Translations under genes and position numbers: made by a program | In this document: in pieces, positions 1 to 9,532 of the stretch | How positions within the stretch are numbered: the first letter of the stretch is position 1 | Layout of the letters: each line of letters opens with the position of its first letter | Assembly (NCBI GenBank): GCA_018661775.1 | Contig: JABJHO010000054.1 | Span: 1-36,284, forward strand | Length of the DNA stretch: 36,284 nucleotides | DNA from: Candidatus Magasanikiibacteriota bacterium | GTDB lineage: Bacteria > Patescibacteriota > Patescibacteriia > Magasanikbacterales > UBA922 | Direction: 5' to 3' | Notes under the pieces: model-generated | What the model was told of the DNA's origin: nothing | Databases searched by the model: none | Seen by the model: the letters and a program-made list of their open reading frames with translations, nothing else

Positions 1-716
1 AGAAAAAACTGCACACCCTGCGGCACACCAACACGGAACAACTCTTGTATGTGCTGTCGTGTAAAGCGCACCAGAAGGGGGCCTTGGATTTTTTGGTAAC
101 CAATAATAATACCAGCTTGCACAACCACGCCAATAAGTGTGGCAAAGACAATACCATGAAGACCAAAATCGGTATACTCTTGCGAGACATAATTAAGTAC
201 ACCGTTAAGTGTATTTCCTATAAGCGTCGCAATCATGGTCACTTTGGTGTTGCCGATACCATATTGATATTCACGAACACAATTCTGAACAAACAGTATT
301 GGATATCCCCAAGAGCGCAGTGTAAGGTACGTAATGGCTGCTGCTGTTGTTGCAGGTGTTTCGCAATATGATGCGATATATGGAGCCACTGCATAAATAA
401 TACCTACATAACAGATACCAATAGTAACAGCAAAGCTCCAGCCTGTAGAGATATACACCAGTGCCTTTTGCTTTTTTTCTGCACTGTTTCCATTTGTAGA
501 GCCACAAATAGTAGCTACAAGTGCCTTAGTAGCCTTGATAATGCCATTTGGTAAAGTGGAAAGGACCCAGGCAATGGTTCCTGCAAGAGCAACTCCGGCA
601 AACACCTCTTCGCCCAAGTTTCCAACAAAGTACATATCAACAAGCGTCATGACACTAAAAGACAAGGAAGACACAGCAATAGGCCATGCCAAAGATATAA
701 TAGATCTTCTGTACAA
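1..716 (-). CDS. MATE family efflux transporter, N-terminal part (truncated by the left window edge)
   Basis: Manual translation of the reverse complement gives (M)YRRSIISLAWPIAVSSLSFSVMTLVDMYFVGNLGEEVFAGVALAGTIAWVLSTLPNGIIKATKAL...FRVGVPQGVQFF, open to the edge. TTG start at 716-714 is preceded by AGGAG. Absent from the ORF track, probably because it is incomplete and lacks an early ATG. Confidence 0.85.
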   Translation of the reverse strand, partial: MYRRSIISLAWPIAVSSLSFSVMTLVDMYFVGNLGEEVFAGVALAGTIAWVLSTLPNGIIKATKALVATICGSTNGNSAEKKQKALVYISTGWSFAVTIGICYVGIIYAVAPYIASYCETPATTAAAITYLTLRSWGYPILFVQNCVREYQYGIGNTKVTMIATLIGNTLNGVLNYVSQEYTDFGLHGIVFATLIGVVVQAGIIIGYQKIQGPLLVRFTRQHIQELFRVGVPQGVQFF

Positions 717-801
717 TAGAATCTCCTATTTTTGTAATAAAAAGAACAAACAGAAGCATAGATTAGCATAACTATGTTTGTTTGTCAAGAAGTTGGGCAA
801 C

Positions 802-833
802 AAAAAAACCGCACCTAAGGAGGTGCGGTTTTT
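802..833. terminator. Bidirectional rho-independent terminator
   Basis: AAAACCGCACCT-aagg-AGGTGCGGTTTTT; lies just after the rplK stop codon. Confidence 0.9.
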
Positions 834-847
834 ATTTTCTCTGTTGT

Positions 848-1273
848 TTAGTCTTCAATGGTAATTCCCATTTGCCTTGCTGATCCGGCAATAATTTTCA
901 TTGCGGCATCAATATCGTTTGCATTTAAGTCTGGCATTTTCTTTTCTGCAATTTCTTGCAATTGTGCTTTTGTAATCTTGCCAACTTTTTCTTTGAGTGC
1001 ATTTCCAGAACCTTTTTTTAGTCCAGCAGCTTTTTTAATCAGCGCACTTGCTGGAGCCACCTTCATGATAAAATCAAAACTTCTATCTTCGTATACATTT
1101 ATAATAACTGGCACAACTTCACCTTTTTTGTCGGCAGTTGCATTATTAAATTGTGTACAAAAGTCTTGAATATTTAATCCGTGTTGCCCAAGGGCTGGTC
1201 CTACCGGTGGGGCTGGATTTGCGGCACCACCTTTAATTTGTAATTTAATTTGTGAAACAAGTTTTTTTGCCAT
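848..1273 (-). CDS. rplK: 50S ribosomal protein L11 (uL11)
   Basis: [43 protein letters not shown]... classic L11 N-terminus. Confidence 0.98.
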   Translation of the reverse strand: MAKKLVSQIKLQIKGGAANPAPPVGPALGQHGLNIQDFCTQFNNATADKKGEVVPVIINVYEDRSFDFIMKVAPASALIKKAAGLKKGSGNALKEKVGKITKAQLQEIAEKKMPDLNANDIDAAMKIIAGSARQMGITIED

Positions 1274-1341
1274 AGTAGTCTATTAAATATATCCAATCAG
1301 GACGAGAAGCGCCACAAAGGACCATCCTGAAGAAGATATAG

Positions 1342-1887
1342 TTATACCTTCTTTACTTGTAGTGCATCAAGCTCTACAGGTGTTTCTCTACCAAACATGC
1401 TTACCAGTACTTTAATTTTTCCTTTTGTGTCATCAACTTCAGAAATTTTCCCTTCAAATCCTTTGAATGGACCATCTATAATAGTTACCGACTCATCAAC
1501 AACGAAGTCAATTTTATGTGTAGGATCTTCCACACCCATTCTTTTTTGTAGTGCGTCAACTTCTTTTTGATCAATAGGTGTTGGTGTGGTTCCAGACCCA
1601 ACAAATCCAGTGACGTTTGGTGTGTTTCGTACCACATACCAAGAATCATCTGTGACGACCATATCCACAAGAACATATCCTGGAAATATTTTTTCTTCTA
1701 CCACAGTTCTTTTGCTATTCTTGATTTTAATCTTTTTTTCTTTTGGCACAAGGACACTAAAAATCTTATCACTCATGTCGAATGTGTCGGCACGTTGCTC
1801 AAGGTTTCGTTTAACGTTCTCTTCGTAGCCACTATATGTGTGAAGCACATACCAGCGACGACCAAGATCTTGGGTTTGTTTTGCCAT
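1342..1887 (-). CDS. nusG: Transcription termination/antitermination protein NusG
   Basis: RRWYVLHTYSGYEENVKRNLEQR..., PGYVLVDM, C-terminal KOW (VTIIDGPFKGFEGKI). Confidence 0.97.
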   Translation of the reverse strand: MAKQTQDLGRRWYVLHTYSGYEENVKRNLEQRADTFDMSDKIFSVLVPKEKKIKIKNSKRTVVEEKIFPGYVLVDMVVTDDSWYVVRNTPNVTGFVGSGTTPTPIDQKEVDALQKRMGVEDPTHKIDFVVDESVTIIDGPFKGFEGKISEVDDTKGKIKVLVSMFGRETPVELDALQVKKV

Positions 1888-1918
1888 ATGTTAAGTAATA
1901 TAGATGAAAAAGGCTGTG

Positions 1919-2110
1919 TTAGCTAATAATAGCAGAGAGTCCTTTGTTTAGTATAAAATCAAGTGCACCAAAGAATATTGCAACACCAACGCTCATTGCA
2001 ATAACAATAATAGAATACATGGTTATTTGCTGTTTTGTTGGCCATGTAACTTTTTTTAGCTCACTAATGGCTGCGTGAAGGTAGGTTTTGAGAGAAATAA
2101 GATACTTCAT
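1919..2110 (-). CDS. secE: Preprotein translocase subunit SecE
   Basis: 63 aa, YLHAAISELKKVTWPTKQQ motif plus one TM; upstream of nusG. Confidence 0.95.
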   Translation of the reverse strand: MKYLISLKTYLHAAISELKKVTWPTKQQITMYSIIVIAMSVGVAIFFGALDFILNKGLSAIIS

Positions 2111-2164
2111 ACTATAGTAATAATCGTGTATTTAAAAATGGCTCTTTGGCCATCTAGTGACACT

Positions 2165-2193
2165 AGTGTACCGCAAATGAAGAAAAAAGTCAA
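2165..2193 (-). promoter_or_regulatory. Putative sigma70-type promoter for secE-nusG-rplK
   Basis: Minus strand TTGACT (2193-2188), 17-nt spacer, TACACT (2170-2165). Confidence 0.6.
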
Positions 2194-2291
2194 ATATTTG
2201 TGATTTTAGAGTATCTGGACAAAAGAGTGATAATGTGGTATTGTTTTTTTGTGACAATGTCGTCACCATTTCACAAAATAGGAGTTTTTTC

Positions 2292-2669
2292 GTGAAAGTA
2301 CGTTCTTTGATAATTGCTATTACTGTACAGCATATTTTGGGTGCAACACTTCTCTTGATTCATTTTGGAACCATAAACCTCTACAATATACCAGATATTG
2401 GTATACTCCGGATGGAGCTTGAGATTGGTGTGCTACTTACTTTTATCTGTCTATTTTTAGATACGCAGCAAGGTGGGTATGGTATTGACCACAGAAGAGA
2501 TGTGTTTGTTTTCTTTGTGTTTCAGGCTACTATATTATCACTTATCTCTTCTTTTCTTGTTCATAACTTTATGTGTTTATTTCTTGTCACTGCATCTCTC
2601 ATCGTGTTTATGTGTATATTGCATTTGTGGAAAAAAGAGGAGGTGCAAATAGCGCAGGTCATAGAATGA
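2292..2669 (+). CDS. Hypothetical multi-pass membrane protein
   Basis: GTG start with AGGAG upstream, in frame with track ORF 2235..2669; several hydrophobic segments. Confidence 0.6.
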   Translation: MKVRSLIIAITVQHILGATLLLIHFGTINLYNIPDIGILRMELEIGVLLTFICLFLDTQQGGYGIDHRRDVFVFFVFQATILSLISSFLVHNFMCLFLVTASLIVFMCILHLWKKEEVQIAQVIE

Positions 2670-2706
2670 AGTGAGGGCAAAAACCTTTTTTTGTAGAAAG
2701 TGTCAC

Positions 2707-2735
2707 AAAACCACCCAATTACGGGTGGTTTTTTT
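2707..2735. terminator. Rho-independent terminator between convergent genes
   Basis: AAAACCACCC-aattac-GGGTGGTTTTTTT. Confidence 0.85.
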
Positions 2736-2747
2736 ATTACCTATTGT

Positions 2748-4796
<2,049 letters not shown>

Positions 4797-4902
4797 TTAA
4801 ATAGTGGCAGTACTATACCATATGGGGTGGGGTAAAACAAGGGGGTGTTTTTTATCATTCTTGTGTGTGGTATAATAAAACAATATAGTACTCATCTGTG
4901 TT

Positions 4903-5808
4903 ATGACAAAAAAAACAAAAAAATCTATTGCAAAATATGAAGATGTATCAGGACAATTTTCAAACAAGACGTTGTTTCAGTCTTTTTGGTTTGTTAAGCA
5001 TAAACTCATAATACGTAAAATAGGTATAGCACTTCTTGGGTTTGGGGGCGCCTCTTCGGTTTTGTTTAGTGTGGTAGTTTTTGGAGAGTATGTATTATTT
5101 GGATACTGGGAAGACAAAGCTATGTACACGGCACAAGTGCAAGAATTTCCAAATTTTGCACAAAATAAACATGTATATGCAGCAAAAAATATTACCATAT
5201 CACCAACCAGAGTGTTTGCAGAGAGTCCTGAAAAGTATAGTATATACACAAGAATAAAAAATCCCAACGAGCAGTTTGTTGCCGAAATATTTTTTCATTA
5301 TGATGTGCAAGGAAAAAACACCTCATCTGAAAGTATTTTAGTAATGCCACAAAGTGATCAGTTTTTGGCAGTGCGCGGTGTGTTTTCTGGGGCACGCATT
5401 AGGTCACCAAAGCTGGTCATTGAACATATTAGGTGGAAGCGTATTAGTCCGCATCGGATTGATAATATTTCAGCATTTGTTGCAGACAGGCTTCAGTTTC
5501 ATGCAGGAGAATTTACTGTTACACCGCCAAAGAGTGTTGATGATGTAGGCACGGCTCAGGCAGAGATTGAATTATTTAATGATTCAGTGTATTCTTTCAA
5601 TACCCCTAGTTTTTTTGTCGTGTTATATCGGGGTAGGGGTGTAGAATATATTCATTACACAACACAGCTGGATTTTCTTTTTGGGCAAAAAAGAATACTA
5701 CGCTTTGCCACATTATTACCACTTTCATCTATTACGAGTATAGAAATCATTCCTATTATTGATGTATTTAATCATGACGAGTATCTTTCGATAGATTATG
5801 AAGGATAG
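4903..5808 (+). CDS. Hypothetical membrane-anchored protein
   Basis: 301 aa, one N-terminal TM (IGIALLGFGGASSVLFSVVVFGEYVLF) then a soluble region; TATAAT box about 30 nt upstream; just before rodA/ftsW. Confidence 0.7.
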   Translation: MTKKTKKSIAKYEDVSGQFSNKTLFQSFWFVKHKLIIRKIGIALLGFGGASSVLFSVVVFGEYVLFGYWEDKAMYTAQVQEFPNFAQNKHVYAAKNITISPTRVFAESPEKYSIYTRIKNPNEQFVAEIFFHYDVQGKNTSSESILVMPQSDQFLAVRGVFSGARIRSPKLVIEHIRWKRISPHRIDNISAFVADRLQFHAGEFTVTPPKSVDDVGTAQAEIELFNDSVYSFNTPSFFVVLYRGRGVEYIHYTTQLDFLFGQKRILRFATLLPLSSITSIEIIPIIDVFNHDEYLSIDYEG

Positions 5809-5837
5809 TAAGATGAGGTGGTTAGGGTTCATGATGT

Positions 5838-6965
5838 ATGTTTTCTAAATTCACAACATTTTTTCGTGGATACGACTGGTTTTTGGCAGTCGTTATTTTT
5901 GTTTTATGTGCAATAAGTTTATCGGCTATTTACAGTGTTGACCTTTCTCAAGGAAAGGATTTAGTATACTTTCCCAAACAACTACTTAATATTATTATCG
6001 GATTTATTTTAGTTTTTGTGCTTGGACGTGTACACAGGACGCGATATATGGGGTTGGCAAGATTTGTATATATATTTGGTTTGTTACTATTAATACTTGT
6101 CTTATTTTTTGGGCAAAATATTAGAGGAACCACAGGGTGGTTTCGTGTTGCAGGGTTTTCTTTTCAGCCGGCTGAGTATGCCAAGTTTGCGCTTATTATA
6201 TTGCTTGGGTGGTGGATTCAAAAGCAAGGAAGATCATTTCATAGTATTTCATTTTTAATTTCAACAGCATTGGCAATGGGTTTTTTGGTGGGTCTGGTGA
6301 TGTTGCAGCCTGATTTTGGTTCGGCTATGGTTTTGGTTGGTATTTGGTATGGTATGTTGGTGGTTGTTGGGGTAAAAAAAAGATTTACTGCTGGTATAGT
6401 ACTTATTGGTATTTTTGCAATGGTGTGTGCGTGGTTTTTTCTACTTGTGCCATATCAAAAAGAGCGTATTTACTCGTTTTTACAGCCCGATCGTGATCCT
6501 CTTGGTAGCGGGTACAATGTGCGCCAGTCTCTTATTGCGATAGGGTCAGGGAAGCTTTTTGGTGGTGGTATTGGCTTTGGTTCACAGAGTCAACTTCATT
6601 TTTTACCAGAGGCTCAGACAGATTTTATTATGTCTGTAATAGGGGAGGAGCTTGGTTTTGTTGGGTTTTTTCTGGTTCTTGTATTATGGTACATGCTTAT
6701 TTGGCGTCTTATTTCTATTGCTGGCAAAGGTGATGATGATTTTTCTTCGTATACGGTTATTGGTGTTGCTTTGCTCTATGGCATACAAATACTAGTAAAT
6801 GTGGGAGGGGCTACTGGTATGTTGCCTGTAACAGGCGTGACTTCTCCTTTTTTAAGCTACGGTGGTTCTTCGCTGCTTATTAATTTCGCACTACTTGGGG
6901 TGGTAATGAGTATTTCTCGTTCCCAAACCCTTCGTATCAACAAGGATATGTACTATGTAGAGTAG
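5838..6965 (+). CDS. rodA: FtsW/RodA/SpoVE family cell-shape/division SEDS protein (RodA-like)
   Basis: Multi-TM with QPDRDPLGSGYNVRQSLIAIGSGKLFGGGIGFGSQSQLHFLPEAQTDFIMSVIGEELGFVG and GVTSPFLSYGGSSL. Confidence 0.93.
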   Translation: MFSKFTTFFRGYDWFLAVVIFVLCAISLSAIYSVDLSQGKDLVYFPKQLLNIIIGFILVFVLGRVHRTRYMGLARFVYIFGLLLLILVLFFGQNIRGTTGWFRVAGFSFQPAEYAKFALIILLGWWIQKQGRSFHSISFLISTALAMGFLVGLVMLQPDFGSAMVLVGIWYGMLVVVGVKKRFTAGIVLIGIFAMVCAWFFLLVPYQKERIYSFLQPDRDPLGSGYNVRQSLIAIGSGKLFGGGIGFGSQSQLHFLPEAQTDFIMSVIGEELGFVGFFLVLVLWYMLIWRLISIAGKGDDDFSSYTVIGVALLYGIQILVNVGGATGMLPVTGVTSPFLSYGGSSLLINFALLGVVMSISRSQTLRINKDMYYVE

Positions 6966-7062
6966 ATTGATTTGCTTATATAATACTGGTATACTTCTAC
7001 TAAAGGCTTGGGGTTTTATACATTGACAAGAATTTATTTTTTTGTTATCATATTTCATACAT

Positions 7063-7425
7063 ATGAAAGACAATATATCATCACGTTTCTCTCAGCTTGG
7101 GGGAGGTGGGGAGATAAAAATTATAAAAGAGTGTCCAACGTGCGGAAAAGGGTATCCAGAGGCCGCAATTAACATTATTGAAGACGACTCGGAGGCACAA
7201 CTACTCCATGTTACCTGTGAGGTGTGTGCCAATGCAATTTTGGTTTTGATTGTTGTTTCTGATATCGGAGTAAGTTCTGTTGGTATGTTAACCGACCTCC
7301 ACGCAAGTGATGTGGTTCGTTTTCGACAAAAAACCCCACTTGACGAGGATGATATGTTGCAGTTTTATTCATTACTGCACAGTAAAAAAGGAGAGATTAT
7401 TCATTATTTAGCAGAAAAAAAATAA
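7063..7425 (+). CDS. Hypothetical protein with paired CxxC motifs
   Basis: Likely start ATG 7063 (MKDNISSRF...); CPTCGKGYPEAA and CEVCANAIL suggest a zinc-ribbon-like fold. Confidence 0.6.
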   Translation: MKDNISSRFSQLGGGGEIKIIKECPTCGKGYPEAAINIIEDDSEAQLLHVTCEVCANAILVLIVVSDIGVSSVGMLTDLHASDVVRFRQKTPLDEDDMLQFYSLLHSKKGEIIHYLAEKK

Positions 7426-7426
7426 T

Positions 7427-8080
7427 ATGAGCATTGTATTAGTAGCAAAAAAAAGAACAGAAGAAGTTGATGTGGTTCGTTCAGAAGGAAGGGTGCCTGC
7501 TGTAGTGTATGGGAAGGGTATGGAAACTACGTCTTTATCAATCCCAGCGATGGCATTTCAAAAATTATATGAACAGGCTGGAGACTCTTCTTTGGTTGAT
7601 TTACAAATAGAAGGTGGAGAAACTTTGCCAGTGGTTGTGCAAGATGTGCAAATGAATCCAGTAAAACGGGATGTAATGCACGTAGACTTTAAACGTGTAA
7701 TAATGGGAGAAGTTATGACAGTAGATGTGGCTTTGGAGTTTACAGGTGTACCACCTGCAGAAAAAGGGTTGGGCGGAACAACTATTAAATCTATAGACAG
7801 TATTACTGTATCTTGTTTGCCAAAAGATTTGACCGATCGTATTGTGGTAGACCTTTCTTCTTTACAAACATTTGATGACAGTATTTCCGTAAGTGATATC
7901 GTTCTTCCAGAAGGCATGACACTAGTAACAAGTGCTACGGCACTTGTGGCAAAAGTTGCCGCACCTATTACAGAAGACAAACTTAAAGCAATGGAAGAAG
8001 AAGGTGTGGGTAATATAGAAGATATAGCAGTAGAGGAAAAAGGAAAGAAAGAGGAGTCGAAAGAAGAAGAAAAAGCATAG
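7427..8080 (+). CDS. rplY: 50S ribosomal protein L25 (bL25/Ctc family)
   Basis: VRSEGRVPAVVYGKGMETTSLSIP..., PVKRDVMHVDFKRV, acidic C-terminal tail. Confidence 0.93.
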   Translation: MSIVLVAKKRTEEVDVVRSEGRVPAVVYGKGMETTSLSIPAMAFQKLYEQAGDSSLVDLQIEGGETLPVVVQDVQMNPVKRDVMHVDFKRVIMGEVMTVDVALEFTGVPPAEKGLGGTTIKSIDSITVSCLPKDLTDRIVVDLSSLQTFDDSISVSDIVLPEGMTLVTSATALVAKVAAPITEDKLKAMEEEGVGNIEDIAVEEKGKKEESKEEEKA

Positions 8081-8095
8081 TGTATTTTTTCTCGC

Positions 8096-8127
8096 AAAAA
8101 GCACCATATTATTTGTGGTGCTTTTTT
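8096..8127 (+). terminator. Rho-independent terminator after rplY
   Basis: GCACCA-tattatttg-TGGTGC followed by TTTTTT. Confidence 0.85.
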
Positions 8128-8161
8128 ATCCCTCATTTTTTTGGTATGATAGAGTAATATA

Positions 8162-9283
8162 ATGAGTATGGCTAAAAAGAAAAAAAGAAAACACAAGAAA
8201 CAAAAAGATATTGTATTTTTTATACAATGCGGCGCTTTTTTACTGTGTGTATTAAGTGTTTTTTTGGCGTACAAAGTACTGTTTCATTCATTTAATCTAT
8301 CGGATCTTTCTTTTAAAAAAACACCGAAGTTGCTACAGCAAATAAGTGGGGTGCAAAGCATGGAACAAGCACAAAAAGATACTAGCGAAGTTTGTGAGTT
8401 TAGACATGGTACCACTGGCGTATGTGGAAGCGGAGAGGAAGATGTAACCGAACCTTTGGTTGCGGTAATAGTAGAAAACCATAAAGATGCTCAACCTCTT
8501 TCGGGTATAGCTCAAGCTGATATCGTGTATGAAGCTCCTGCAGAAGGTGGGATTCCAAGATTTTTAGCATTTTTTAGAGAAAATACTCTTGTTGAGAAGG
8601 TTGGTCCTGTGCGTAGCGCTCGGCCATACTTTTTGGATTGGCTGGGTGAATACGGCACCCCGCTATTTTTTCATGTGGGTGGTTCTCCAGAATCATTGAG
8701 GCGCATTGCACAAGAAGGCGTTCGTGACATGGATGAGTTTTCACGAAGTTGGTATTTCTGGCGAAGTACTAAAAGACATGCACCACATAACACATACACT
8801 TCAGGTAAATTATGGAAAGGGGCCGGAGAAAAATATGGTAACGGAAGTGTTTCTTCAAAAAAACGATGGAAGTTTGAAACACTACCTGTTTGTGAACATG
8901 ATTGTATTACCATGATAGATGTGGATTATTTTTATACACACGAGTGGTGGTATGAGTCAGACGAAAATCGCTATCTTCGTAACCAATTTCGTAGACCTCA
9001 TGTTGATGAGAATGGAGAGCAGATTTCGGCATCAACTGTTATTGTACAGTACGTTGATGCTCGTGTTATAGACTCTGTTGGAAGGCTTGACATAGAGACT
9101 TCTGGGAGTGGTAATGCACTTGTGTTTCAAGGGGGGAGAGTTGCAGAGGGTGTATGGAAAAAAGATGCGACAAGTGGGATAACCGAATGGTTTGATGATT
9201 ATGGAGAGCACATTCCACTACATCCGGGTAATATTTGGATTGAAATAGTGTCACGAACCGATGGAAAAGTGGTGTATAAGTAA
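8162..9283 (+). CDS. DUF3048 (YerB-like) domain-containing membrane-anchored protein
   Basis: VAVIVENHKDAQPLSGIAQADIVYEAPAEGGIPRFLAFFRE...VGPVRSARPYFLDWLGEYGTPLFFHVGGSPES is the DUF3048 signature. Confidence 0.85.
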   Translation: MSMAKKKKRKHKKQKDIVFFIQCGAFLLCVLSVFLAYKVLFHSFNLSDLSFKKTPKLLQQISGVQSMEQAQKDTSEVCEFRHGTTGVCGSGEEDVTEPLVAVIVENHKDAQPLSGIAQADIVYEAPAEGGIPRFLAFFRENTLVEKVGPVRSARPYFLDWLGEYGTPLFFHVGGSPESLRRIAQEGVRDMDEFSRSWYFWRSTKRHAPHNTYTSGKLWKGAGEKYGNGSVSSKKRWKFETLPVCEHDCITMIDVDYFYTHEWWYESDENRYLRNQFRRPHVDENGEQISASTVIVQYVDARVIDSVGRLDIETSGSGNALVFQGGRVAEGVWKKDATSGITEWFDDYGEHIPLHPGNIWIEIVSRTDGKVVYK

Positions 9284-9302
9284 TAAGACATGCTTTAGGT
9301 AT

Positions 9303-9329
9303 AAAAAAGCCCAATTTGGGCTTTTTTTT
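9303..9329. terminator. Rho-independent terminator
   Basis: AAAAAAGCCC-aattt-GGGCTTTTTTTT. Confidence 0.85.
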
Positions 9330-9355
9330 GCTTCTTCACTCTTGTTTGTTTAGGC

Positions 9356-9384
9356 TTGACAAATGTACCCATCTTTGTTAGTAT
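9356..9384 (+). promoter_or_regulatory. Putative sigma70-type promoter
   Basis: TTGACA (9356-9361), 17-nt spacer, TAGTAT (9379-9384). Confidence 0.7.
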
Positions 9385-9418
9385 GGTAATTACGTTCATT
9401 ACAATGAAAGGAGAACGT

Positions 9419-9532
9419 GTGAAAACAATATTTCAAGCGATAAGTTTTGCTTCTACCTTAAATACCTGCATATTTGTGGGGTATGGTTTCTTTTTTCTTC
9501 AATACATTAATAGTCAGGGAGATATATTTTGA
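9419..9532 (+). CDS. Small ORF (37 aa), possible leader/membrane peptide
   Basis: GTG start preceded by AAAGGAG; (M)KTIFQAISFASTLNTCIFVGYGFFFLQYINSQGDIF*; its TGA overlaps the TTG start of the next gene (TTGA). Confidence 0.5.
   Translation: MKTIFQAISFASTLNTCIFVGYGFFFLQYINSQGDIF

Noticed and set aside
7558-8274. Minus-strand 238-aa ORF over rplY
   Set aside because: Antisense to bL25 and crosses its terminator; Ser/Phe-rich translation typical of antisense frames.
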